Notes under the pieces: generated by a model
Seen by the model: the letters and a program-made list of their open reading frames with translations, nothing else
Database searches by the model: none
What the model was told of the DNA's origin: nothing
Part shown: in pieces, positions 24,937 to 32,637 of the stretch
How the letters are laid out: every line of letters starts with the position of its first letter
How positions within the stretch are numbered: position 1 is the stretch's first letter
Source of the DNA: Laterigemmans sp052161645
GTDB taxonomy: Bacteria; Planctomycetota; Planctomycetia; Pirellulales; Pirellulaceae
Assembly: GCA_052161645.1 (NCBI GenBank)
Contig: CP197414.1
Length of the DNA stretch: 64,000 bases
Direction: 5' to 3' (one strand)
Program-made: the position numbers and the translations under genes

Positions 24937-25053
24937 GTACGCCTGCGGCTGACTGTTTAACGCAATACCGTTCAATAAATCGTTTAACCGTCAGCCGCAG
25001 GCGTACGCGAACGTGATCCCATTACAAGTACGCCTGCGGCTGACTGTTTAACG
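24937..25053. repeat. Three copies of a 26-bp REP-like element, two in inverted orientation
   Basis: The 26-mer beginning GTACGCCTGCGGCTGAC occurs at 24937-24962 (plus), 24981-25006 (minus, with small changes) and 25028-25053 (plus, identical to the first). The first two copies can fold into a long hairpin. The arrangement resembles REP/REPIN elements between convergent genes. Confidence 0.8.
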
Positions 25054-25067
25054 ATGGGTGGCAAGCC

Positions 25068-25337
25068 CTACTTAAATGGGTCGTCATCGGCGACCGGCTG
25101 GGCAAACGGATCATCTCCGAAACCAGGGTCCCCCAGCCCGCCATCTTCAGCCATCGGTTCCCGCATCTCGCCCTCTTCCTCACCGTTCTCGCCGTTCTCG
25201 CCGTTCTCATCAGCCTCACCTGCGGGCGGAGGCATGGCCTTTTTGCGGCGACTCGACTCCACCATCGCGACTACCGGTATCGAGATAATGACGCCGAGCA
25301 ACAACACAACCCAGGGTAAAAAGCTGATCGAAAACAC
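25068..25337 (-). CDS. Small membrane protein with acidic tail, unknown function
   Basis: The 89-residue product has one N-terminal transmembrane segment (WVVLLLGVIISIPVVAMV), a basic RRKK stop-transfer motif and a long tail of Glu, Gly, Asn and Asp with ENGENGE repeats, ending in PFAQPVADDDPFK. The positive-inside rule places the acidic tail in the cytoplasm. No family was recognised. The coding frame is supported by the clear membrane segment and by codon bias, but the low-complexity tail gives little homology signal. It is convergent with the TolC-like gene and divergent from the MTHFS gene. Confidence 0.65.
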   Translation of the reverse strand: MFSISFLPWVVLLLGVIISIPVVAMVESSRRKKAMPPPAGEADENGENGENGEEEGEMREPMAEDGGLGDPGFGDDPFAQPVADDDPFK

Positions 25338-25510
25338 GGGACGCCTGCGAAAAATGGAGGATTTTCGGATTCAATCCTCCATATTTTAATTGCCCAACAA
25401 CAGGAAAACAACAAAGCTGGACCCTCCTGTACCATTTCCTATCAGGCCGTTATCGTCACAATCATACGCTGGCGGTAGCTTTCCCCCTCCCTCGTACAAT
25501 GTGAAGTGTG

Positions 25511-26119
25511 ATGTCCTCAGCCGATTTGGCCGCTCAAAAAGACGAAATCCGTAAAGCCGCACACGCCGCACGTCGCGCCCAAGCCGACAAAGATGTGGTC
25601 AGCAAGCAGATTACCGATCGCGTGCAGGCCTTGCCGCAATACACCGCCGCCAAAACGGTGATGTACTACATCGACGTTCGCGACGAAGCGCGCACACGGC
25701 AGGCACTGCCCGGTGCGCTCGAATCCGAGCAACGGATCATCATCCCCTTCTGCGTCGGTGGCGAATTGGAATTGTTCCACCTGGAGTCCATGGACGAACT
25801 GTCCGAAGGTGCCTATCGGATCCTGGAACCCCGCGAGGAGTTGCGGGAAGTCAGCGAGAAACGCATCCCCGTCGAACAACTCGATCTCATTTTGGTCCCC
25901 GGCGTGGCTTTCGATCGTCGCGGCGGACGAACCGGTCACGGCAAAGGCTACTACGACAAATTGCTGCAACACGCGCGGCTCACAACACCGCTCGTCGCGC
26001 TCGCGTTTGATTGCCAGATCTTTCCCGAGATACCGATGCAGTCACACGACATTTTCATGGACTTAGTTGTTACCGAGTCTACCGTTTACCAAGGCTTGGG
26101 CCGCGGCTCGGAGGCATAG
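25511..26119 (+). CDS. 5-formyltetrahydrofolate cyclo-ligase (MTHFS)
   Basis: The product (about 202 residues, normal for the family) catalyses ATP-dependent conversion of 5-formyl-THF to 5,10-methenyl-THF. It has the family hallmark VPGVAFDRRGGRTGHGKGYYDKLL-like segment, with GxGxGYYD that binds ATP/phosphate (here GRTGHGKGYYD), and the N-terminal KxxxRxxxxxxR region (KDEIRKAAHAARRAQ). A GTG codon lies directly before the ATG at 25511, so either could be used. It is followed after 8 bp by the ftr gene, which places a folate C1 enzyme and a methanopterin C1 enzyme in one transcript. Confidence 0.93.
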   Translation: MSSADLAAQKDEIRKAAHAARRAQADKDVVSKQITDRVQALPQYTAAKTVMYYIDVRDEARTRQALPGALESEQRIIIPFCVGGELELFHLESMDELSEGAYRILEPREELREVSEKRIPVEQLDLILVPGVAFDRRGGRTGHGKGYYDKLLQHARLTTPLVALAFDCQIFPEIPMQSHDIFMDLVVTESTVYQGLGRGSEA

Positions 26120-26127
26120 TCACTGTC

Positions 26128-27060
26128 ATGACCGACTTAAAGCAACTGGTTGACGATACCTACGCGGAAGGCTTTCGCAGCATCTATGGCGAAGTGCTGA
26201 TCACGGCTCGTGATGACAAGTGGCTCGATCACTGCCTAGCCGCTGCCACGGGGCACGCCTCCAGCACCATCCTCTGCGATTGCGAAGCGGGCGTTGCCGA
26301 GCGGATTTCGGTTGAGGCGGCCTCTCAAGGCGCCACCCCTGATGGTCGCCCCGGCGCGATCGTGCAATTTCACGTTCCCCGCTTTCGCAAAGATCGTCTC
26401 CAGCACTTGGAGAAAGTCATGATGGCCAGGATCAGCCAGAACGTGTTGACCTGCCCCACCGCCCGTTGTTTCAATCAACTCGATACCGAAGCCTATTTCA
26501 AACTGGGGCGGAAGATCGCGCTGTTTGGTGATCGCCACCAATTTCGCGAAGTCCGCTACGGCGAAAAGGGCTGGGTGATTCCCATCCTCGGCGGCGAATT
26601 TTTTCTCTCCCGACGCTTCGGTTACCAGGACGGAGTGATGGGGGGCAACCTGTGGTTTTTCGGCGACTCGGAAGATTCGGCGTTAGAAGCAGCCGAGCGC
26701 GCGGCACTCGCCGTGGATGCCTGCCCCGGTGTGATCACCACGTTTCCCGGTGGGGTGGCTGCCAGCGGCTCCAAAGCGGGCAGCAGCTACGCCTTCATGA
26801 TCGCCTCCACGTACGCTGAGTTTTGCCCCACGCTGCAGCGAAAGCTGGGTGATGCCGGCAAACTACCCGTCGGTGTCAAATCGGTGATGGAGATCATCAT
26901 GAATGGTCGAGACCTAGCCAGCATCGCTACCGCCACAGGGCAAGCGATCCACGCCGCCGCCGGCACCGAAGGGTTGCTCAGAATCAGTGCGGGCAATTAC
27001 GGTGGACGATTGGGCAAGTCGTTTGTTCACCTGCACGAAGTTATCCAACAAACGGCTTGA
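26128..27060 (+). CDS. ftr: Formylmethanofuran:tetrahydromethanopterin formyltransferase
   Basis: The 310-residue product matches Ftr/FhcD in length and motifs: TILCDCEAGVAE near the N-terminus, VLTCPTARCFNQL in the middle, VIPILGGEFFLSRRFGYQDG, the strongly conserved FPGGVAASGSKAGSSYAFM, and GNYGGRLGKSFVHLH at the C-terminus. The enzyme moves a formyl group between methanofuran and tetrahydromethanopterin. In bacteria it belongs to the H4MPT-linked formaldehyde oxidation pathway known from methylotrophs and planctomycetes. I chose the ATG at 26128 because the longer frame overlaps the upstream gene. No fhcA, B or C genes are nearby, so the other subunits of the formyltransferase/hydrolase complex must be elsewhere. 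Confidence 0.93.
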   Translation: MTDLKQLVDDTYAEGFRSIYGEVLITARDDKWLDHCLAAATGHASSTILCDCEAGVAERISVEAASQGATPDGRPGAIVQFHVPRFRKDRLQHLEKVMMARISQNVLTCPTARCFNQLDTEAYFKLGRKIALFGDRHQFREVRYGEKGWVIPILGGEFFLSRRFGYQDGVMGGNLWFFGDSEDSALEAAERAALAVDACPGVITTFPGGVAASGSKAGSSYAFMIASTYAEFCPTLQRKLGDAGKLPVGVKSVMEIIMNGRDLASIATATGQAIHAAAGTEGLLRISAGNYGGRLGKSFVHLHEVIQQTA

Positions 27061-27064
27061 TTCG

Positions 27065-27973
27065 ATGCCAGCAAAACGTCGCGCGGCACCCCAGGTTGCC
27101 GCACCCTGCTTTGGCGCCCACATGTCAGTCGCCGGTGGCCTCGAAAAGGCGATCGAGTTGGCGCACAAAGCAGACTGCTCTTGCGTGCAGATTTTCACCA
27201 AAAACAACAATCAATGGGCTTGCAAGCCGTTAACTGACGAGCAAACCGCTCGCTGGCAAACGACGCTCAAGCAACTTGAGATCGCGCACCCGATCGCGCA
27301 TGCCTCCTATCTCATCAATTTAGCTTCACCCGACGCGGCGCTGTGGGACAAATCGCTCGACGCGCTGGTTGTGGAATGGCAACGGGCCGAACTGCTCGGC
27401 CTCGAGGGGCTAGTTGTCCATCCAGGTGCTTTCACCACCAGCACCGCCGAGGATGGATTGGCCAGAATTCGCGACGCGGTGCAAGCGGCGATCGAACGCG
27501 TTTCACCCAATCAATGTCGACTGCTGTTAGAAAATACTGCGGGACAAGGCAGTTGCCTGGGACACGCTTTCGGCCAACTGGGCTGGCTGCTCGAGGCCAT
27601 CAAGTCACCCCAGCATCTGGGGATTTGCCTTGATACCTGTCACGCTTTTGCGGCCGGGTACGAACTGAACACGCCAACCGGTTTTCGCGCGATGAAGCGC
27701 GAGCTGAAGCAAGAATTACCCGCCGATTGCATCCGCGCTTTGCACTTGAACGACAGCAAGAAAGGCTGTGGCTCACGAGTCGATCGGCACGAACACATCG
27801 GGCAAGGTGAAATTGGTGATGCCGGCTTCCGGCTGGTACTTAACGACAGCATGTTTCGCAAAATACCTGGTTACCTGGAAACGCCCAAAGGGACCGACCC
27901 CGATTCGGGCGAGGACCTAGATGTGCTGAATCTCGGCCGCTTGCACGCTTTAGCAGACCGGTCAAAAAGCTGA
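27065..27973 (+). CDS. nfo: Deoxyribonuclease IV (AP endonuclease)
   Basis: The 302-residue product is a TIM-barrel endonuclease IV that cuts DNA 5' of abasic sites during base excision repair. Visible signatures are GAHMSVAGGLEKAIE, CVQIFTKNNNQW, HASYLINLASPD, LVVHPGAF, LLLENTAGQG, GICLDTCHAFAAGY, LHLNDSKKGCGSRVDRHEHI and PGYLETPKG. These contain the His, Glu and Asp residues that bind the three zinc ions. The ATG at 27065 lies 4 bp after the ftr stop codon; translation may be coupled. The biochemical link to the C1 genes upstream is not obvious. Confidence 0.96.
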   Translation: MPAKRRAAPQVAAPCFGAHMSVAGGLEKAIELAHKADCSCVQIFTKNNNQWACKPLTDEQTARWQTTLKQLEIAHPIAHASYLINLASPDAALWDKSLDALVVEWQRAELLGLEGLVVHPGAFTTSTAEDGLARIRDAVQAAIERVSPNQCRLLLENTAGQGSCLGHAFGQLGWLLEAIKSPQHLGICLDTCHAFAAGYELNTPTGFRAMKRELKQELPADCIRALHLNDSKKGCGSRVDRHEHIGQGEIGDAGFRLVLNDSMFRKIPGYLETPKGTDPDSGEDLDVLNLGRLHALADRSKS

Positions 27974-28115
27974 ACCGCGAGCAGGCTAATCGCTAACAGC
28001 CAAGCGGCTCGAAATCAGCCGTTGACGGCAGCGTACGGTTCCGCGGAACCGCACGCTGGCGAGAGCGTCCCGCTTAAGAATAGGAACTTTCATTAGATTG
28101 CGAAGCAAGCGTTAT

Positions 28116-28196
28116 CATAACCCGACGCGTGAGCGAGGGAGTTGCGGCGATCAAGTCGCAAGCAGTCTGAATCCCTCGCTCACGCGTCGGGTTATG
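28116..28196. repeat. Perfect 25-bp inverted repeat between convergent genes
   Basis: The 25-mer at 28116-28140, starting CATAACCCGACGCGTGAGCG, is exactly repeated in reverse complement at 28172-28196, with a 31-bp centre that itself can pair. The element lies between the convergent nfo and tatA genes. It may be a dispersed genomic palindrome or act as a bidirectional transcription barrier. Confidence 0.85.
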
Positions 28197-28240
28197 AAAA
28201 TGCTAAGCGGGACGGTCTCTACCGCGCTGCGGCTGAACAG

Positions 28241-28513
28241 CTAGCTGTCTGGTTGCTGTTGGCCTGGAGGAACAAACTTAGGCGCGGAAGGGACGGCGAA
28301 TTGCTCTTCTTCGTCGGCTTCGACACGCTTTGGCTTGGCAGCGGGCGCGTTCATATCAACTTGCCGCATTTGATCCTGAAAATCGGTCAACCCTTTGCGA
28401 AACTCGCGATAGCTGCCTCCGAGCGAACGGGCCACATCGGGCAATTTGCTGCCAAACAGCAAAATTGCCACGACCCCTACGATCATCGCTTCGACTGGAC
28501 TGAGTCCAAACAT
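28241..28513 (-). CDS. Twin-arginine translocase TatA/TatB-family protein
   Basis: The 90-residue product has a short N-terminal transmembrane helix (SPVEAMIVGVVAILLFGSKLP), the FG-LP hinge and an amphipathic helix (DVARSLGGSYREFRKGLTDF), then a polar tail with a Pro/Gln-rich end. This is the TatA/E layout; the family forms the protein-conducting part of the Tat export system. It lies 35 bp after a second TatA-type gene on the same strand. The window contains at least one predicted Tat substrate, the DUF1501 protein at the right edge. Confidence 0.88.
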   Translation of the reverse strand: MFGLSPVEAMIVGVVAILLFGSKLPDVARSLGGSYREFRKGLTDFQDQMRQVDMNAPAAKPKRVEADEEEQFAVPSAPKFVPPGQQQPDS

Positions 28514-28548
28514 GAAACCCTCACTGATGCTGAGTTACTCGGGGACCC

Positions 28549-28776
28549 TTAAACGCTGGAACCCTTGTGACGTTGCATCGGTTCATCTTCTTCGACGTCC
28601 ACGGAGTCATCCATACCGCGTTTAAACTCATTCGCACTGCGGCCTAAATTTCGCATCAGGCTCGGTAGTTTGGCCCCGCCAAAAAGCAGCAAGACGACAA
28701 ACAAGATAATCATCATCTCGGGGAGACCGGGCATTCCAATTGCAAAGAGTGCTTCCGGTGAACTGAACATTTGCAT
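28549..28776 (-). CDS. tatA: Twin-arginine translocase TatA-family protein
   Basis: The 75-residue product contains GMPGLPEMMIILFVVLLLFGGAKLP, a membrane helix ending in the FGxxKLP hinge, followed by the amphipathic SLMRNLGRSANEFKRGM and an acidic tail. I chose the ATG at 28776 because upstream codons of the open frame look non-coding and the start gives a normal TatA length. It is followed by another TatA-type gene on the same strand. No tatC is visible in the window. Confidence 0.88.
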   Translation of the reverse strand: MQMFSSPEALFAIGMPGLPEMMIILFVVLLLFGGAKLPSLMRNLGRSANEFKRGMDDSVDVEEDEPMQRHKGSSV

Positions 28777-29047
28777 ATCAGGGCTCTCGCGTACAGAAGG
28801 GCTGCAAACAGATGGGTAACAAGTGGGCAAGCTATTTCGAAGCAGCTTACCCGCCCCCCTCCGTCGAGCGGCGAAAGCGAGTGATCGAGTCTGCCGAGCT
28901 TTCTGGCAGAACACATCACTGGAACCGGCGCGGTCGGGGCTGAAATAAATTCAACAACTCCATTCTAGTGATCAAGTCTGAACTGTCAAAGGCAAGCGGC
29001 AAATTCGGGGTTGCTCTGCAGCTCGATTTTTTCGTATGCCTCATAAA

Positions 29048-31141
29048 ATGTCGAGCGAACCGTTCTCCACCGCCATCCGCCGCTGCCAGCTGACAGGCTG
29101 GCTCGTTGCTGGCTGCCTTTTGCTGCCGTTGGCCGACATCGCCCAAGGAACACCACCGGCGGAAGGTCAACTGGAAACCGGCCTGGCCGAATTGGCTCGC
29201 GGAAATCATGCGGTCGCGGCGGAAATATTGGCCGCCGAAGTCGCTCGCCTAACGCTCCAACCAACGGCCGCCGACACTCCCCAGCTACCCAACTCCACTG
29301 GCCAACCCAACTCGGCAACCGCCGGTGACGGGCGACAGCAAGCGGCAAATTTGGGGCGGGCGATGATCGGCGCCGGCCAAGCCTTGCGACAGTTGGGTCG
29401 TCACGAAGAGGCGGCAGAGTTTTTTCACGCAGCCATCGAGCTGCCGCTGCTCGGAAGACGGCTAGCCCCGCTGCAGCTGGCGTTGGCCGAAAGTCAGCTG
29501 GAAGCGGGTAAAGCAGCCGCCGCCACTGAAGTTTGCAAACAAATTCTCGCTTCGGCGGTCACTCCGGGCGAAGAAGCTGCCGCTCGCAGCTTGCTAATCC
29601 GCGCTTTGCTAGTCGATGGACAGATTGCCGATTGTTGGCTCAGCTTTCAACAAGCGACAGGCCAGCAAGACACCTCGGGCCAGCCGGCCAGCGACGTAGC
29701 TGCGGACTCGGATGCAGAATCCGAGCTTCGCCGGACAGCAGTGACAAACAATCTCAAGCACTGGACATCACTGGCAAACACGATCGGTTTAGCAGCACTG
29801 AGCGGCGACGAACCCCAGATCGCCAGTCAAGCCTTTCAGTGGGTGCTACAGCAAGCTCCACCAGCCAGCGAGCCGGTCGCTGGGGAGGAAACCGCCACGC
29901 TGGGCGTTGCCTGGGCGGCTGCCAAGGGAGCCGAATCGCTGGAGACCGCCGCCGCTCGCCTGGAAACTTTTATCGAGCGGTTTCCCGATAGTCCGCAATT
30001 ACCACGAGCGAAGTTGGCCCTCGGCGGGTGCTTGCGGCGAAACAATCAAAATGCCGCGGCGATTACCTGCTTTCGCAATTTGGTGGCCGCGCATCCGAAC
30101 AGTCAAGCGGCGGCCCGCGCGTTGGGTGAGTTGACCGAGCTGAGTCCCCAGGAACCGCTGGTGGCGGAGATGTTGCCCCTCTTGCAGCGTCTAATTTCCG
30201 AGGACGCGACGCCGCTGAGCCCGCAATTGCTGGCCACCGCCATGCTCTCTGCCGCGACACATCAAAATGAAACACTATGGGAACTGGCCAGCGCTCGTTT
30301 TCAAGCGGAACCGGCCACCAGTTCGCTGCTCGGTCAACTGCTCGACCAACTAACTCGCGTCGAGCAAACGGAGCAAGCCGCCAGACTGGTCGACGATACG
30401 CTGCGGCATTCCGACACCCGTCCAGAGCCGGCGATTGAACAAGTGTGTCGCTGGGCCGCTGGGCTGGGGAAATGGGATTTGTTGGCTGGGGCGGACAATT
30501 TATTGAGCAGCGATCAACAACTGGCCAACCTCAGCCCAACCAGCATTCGCTTGTTTGCCGAAGCCAAAATGCAGAGCAATCAATTGGTGGAGGCCCAACG
30601 ATTGTTTACTTATTTGATCGATAAACGCTCGGCGGGTGAATTTGACACCCTACTGCGTTTCGCTGAATTGTCTTTAACCCTGGATCCGAAGGCCCAGGCC
30701 GCCACCGCCATTGAGCGGGCGGGGCAGGTCGTTAGCGCCCGTGAAGATGAACAATTAGTGCAGCTGTTGCGTGCTCAGTGGTTGATTCGGGACGCCCAAC
30801 TGGAACCAGCCCGTGAATTACTAACTCAGTTTCTGCAGCAACCGGAGGTCGATCGTCAACTCAAGGCGCGGGCTCAATGGTTGATTGGTGAGACACATTT
30901 TCTGCAACGTGATTATGCCGCCGCGGTAGATGCTTATCGGGTGGTGGAAAGCTTGGATGACAGCGGCCACTGGACGGCGGCCGCGTTGCTGCAAGCGGGC
31001 CGCGGATTCGAACAACTGGGGCGGACGCGGGAAGCCACCATTTGCTATACGGGACTGCTAACACGGTTTGCCGGCACCCCTTTCGCTGCCAACGCCAGCC
31101 ATCGCCTGGCAGCACTCGGTGAACAACCCAAATTACGCTGA
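29048..31141 (+). CDS. Secreted tetratricopeptide-repeat protein
   Basis: The product (about 697 residues) has an N-terminal signal peptide (LTGWLVAGCLLLPLADIAQG) and is otherwise made of alpha-helical repeats of the TPR/YbgF kind. Examples are LARGNHAVAAEILAAEV, LRQLGRHEEAAEFFHAAIEL, FIERFPDSPQLPRAKLALGG and FLQRDYAAAVDAYRVVES near the C-terminus. The periplasmic TPR protein is followed within 20 bp by an ExbB/TolQ gene, so it resembles the CpoB/YbgF partner of Tol-type systems, though far longer. An in-frame start 12 bp upstream (29036) is possible. Confidence 0.85.
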   Translation: MSSEPFSTAIRRCQLTGWLVAGCLLLPLADIAQGTPPAEGQLETGLAELARGNHAVAAEILAAEVARLTLQPTAADTPQLPNSTGQPNSATAGDGRQQAANLGRAMIGAGQALRQLGRHEEAAEFFHAAIELPLLGRRLAPLQLALAESQLEAGKAAAATEVCKQILASAVTPGEEAAARSLLIRALLVDGQIADCWLSFQQATGQQDTSGQPASDVAADSDAESELRRTAVTNNLKHWTSLANTIGLAALSGDEPQIASQAFQWVLQQAPPASEPVAGEETATLGVAWAAAKGAESLETAAARLETFIERFPDSPQLPRAKLALGGCLRRNNQNAAAITCFRNLVAAHPNSQAAARALGELTELSPQEPLVAEMLPLLQRLISEDATPLSPQLLATAMLSAATHQNETLWELASARFQAEPATSSLLGQLLDQLTRVEQTEQAARLVDDTLRHSDTRPEPAIEQVCRWAAGLGKWDLLAGADNLLSSDQQLANLSPTSIRLFAEAKMQSNQLVEAQRLFTYLIDKRSAGEFDTLLRFAELSLTLDPKAQAATAIERAGQVVSAREDEQLVQLLRAQWLIRDAQLEPARELLTQFLQQPEVDRQLKARAQWLIGETHFLQRDYAAAVDAYRVVESLDDSGHWTAAALLQAGRGFEQLGRTREATICYTGLLTRFAGTPFAANASHRLAALGEQPKLR

Positions 31142-31159
31142 TCGTTGGACAAGTCACGG

Positions 31160-32203
31160 ATGATTGCTCCTTCACCTGCTCTCTTTAAATCGACCTCTGC
31201 GCGGCTCTGCCCGTTGTGGATCGCCATACTAGGTTTGCTCGCACCGCTGCCTGCGATCGCGCAAGGCCCGGCGGGTAACAACTTTCAACTACCAGGTGGC
31301 CAGCGCGCGAGCGGTCCGTCAACCGAACGTTATCCGCCCTCGACGCTACCAACTACGGCTGGCAATCCCGGGCAATACCCGCCCGCGGGAAACGCCGCTG
31401 GCAACCAATTGATCCCCGGCTCGGGAGGAATCCCGGCGGTCAATACCGCAGCGTCTGGGAACATAATCACTGCCGCTGCTGATGGCGGTGAGAATAACGG
31501 TGAAGCCAACACGGGCGGCAACATCTTTATGAGCTTATTCAACCGGTTGATGGCGGGCGGCCCGTTGATGATCCCTCTGGCACTCTGCTCATTGATGGTG
31601 ATTGCGTTGGCAGTCGAACGGATGGTGGCGCTGCGCCGTGGGCGTGTGATCCCCCGGCCTTTCGTGCGTCGCTTTACCGAGTGCGTGCAAGATGGCCAAT
31701 TGAGTCACGAGGAAGCGTTAGAAATTTGTGATGAATTCGACTGCCCCGTCGCGGAAGTCTTTCACGCCACAGTGAAACGCTGGGGCCGGCCGACTGTGGA
31801 AATCGAACAAGCCGTCATGGACGCCGGCGAGCGCGTGGCGGAAGGTTTACGCAAATACTTGCGATTGTTTAGCGCGGTCAGCAACGTGGCACCGTTGCTG
31901 GGTTTATTAGGAACTGTGATCGGCATGATTGAAGCCTTCGAGGCGCTCAGTTCCAGCAATTCCGACTCGCCTCCCGACATGTTAGCCTCCGGCATCAGCC
32001 AAGCGTTGATCACGACCGCCGCCGGCTTGAGCGTGGCCATTCCAGCTTACTTGGCTTATGTCTATTTTTCCGCGCGGGCCGATCGCTACTTGGTGGAAAT
32101 TGATGCCTTATGCCAAAGAGTCGTCGACTCGATCAGCGCTGAAGGGCTGAATACCGGGCCAACTGCTCGGGGAACCAATCGTCGCGCTAAACGGGCGGCC
32201 TAA
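31160..32203 (+). CDS. MotA/TolQ/ExbB proton channel family protein
   Basis: The 347-residue product has a signal-like N-terminus (LCPLWIAILGLLAPLPAIAQG) and a Gly/Asn/Pro-rich region of about 80 residues. Three membrane helices of the TolQ/ExbB family follow: PLMIPLALCSLMVIALAVERMV, then after a cytoplasmic domain VSNVAPLLGLLGTVIGMIEAF and ALITTAAGLSVAIPAYLAYVYF. With ExbD it forms a proton-driven motor in the inner membrane. The extra periplasmic N-terminal domain is typical of planctomycete and myxobacterial members. I chose the ATG at 31160; a TTG start 15 bp upstream is possible. Confidence 0.92.
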   Translation: MIAPSPALFKSTSARLCPLWIAILGLLAPLPAIAQGPAGNNFQLPGGQRASGPSTERYPPSTLPTTAGNPGQYPPAGNAAGNQLIPGSGGIPAVNTAASGNIITAAADGGENNGEANTGGNIFMSLFNRLMAGGPLMIPLALCSLMVIALAVERMVALRRGRVIPRPFVRRFTECVQDGQLSHEEALEICDEFDCPVAEVFHATVKRWGRPTVEIEQAVMDAGERVAEGLRKYLRLFSAVSNVAPLLGLLGTVIGMIEAFEALSSSNSDSPPDMLASGISQALITTAAGLSVAIPAYLAYVYFSARADRYLVEIDALCQRVVDSISAEGLNTGPTARGTNRRAKRAA

Positions 32204-32207
32204 CGTC

Positions 32208-32618
32208 ATGGTACTTCGACAACCCCGCAGCGAAGAAGCGACGATCAATCTCACACCGATGATTGATGTGGTGTTTTTGTTGGTCATCTTTTTTATGGTG
32301 GGTGCCAAGTTTCGCCAACAGGAAGGTCGCATCCCCGTCAATGTACCTGGCGTCGATCGCCCTCAAGCGATGGTCCGCGGGCCCGATAAATGGATCGTCG
32401 AAGTCAATCGTGAGGGCCAAATTTTCTTGGATGGCAACCCGCTAAGCATTGACCAGCTGGCCAGCGAGCTAGAACGTGGACAGGCGGCGTTTCCGGACTT
32501 GGGTGTGGTTGTCAGGGGAGATGGTGAAGGGACACTCGATACCTACGCGAGAGTATTGAGTGTCTGCAGTCGCGCGGGCGTCCAGCAGTTGGACGTCGCC
32601 GTCAGAGCGCTTCGCTGA
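32208..32618 (+). CDS. ExbD/TolR family biopolymer transport protein
   Basis: The 136-residue product has the short cytoplasmic N-terminus, single membrane helix (TPMIDVVFLLVIFFMVGAKF) with the conserved proton-carrying Asp, and a periplasmic TolR/ExbD fold ending GVQQLDVAVRALR. It follows exbB by 4 bp, and the two form the stator of a proton-motive-force motor. The length is normal. Confidence 0.93.
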   Translation: MVLRQPRSEEATINLTPMIDVVFLLVIFFMVGAKFRQQEGRIPVNVPGVDRPQAMVRGPDKWIVEVNREGQIFLDGNPLSIDQLASELERGQAAFPDLGVVVRGDGEGTLDTYARVLSVCSRAGVQQLDVAVRALR

Positions 32619-32637
32619 GGATAGTTGGTAAACACGC

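Noticed and set aside
28142..28552. Plus-strand frame of 136 codons
   Set aside because: It lies antisense to both TatA-type genes, whose products are clearly recognisable.
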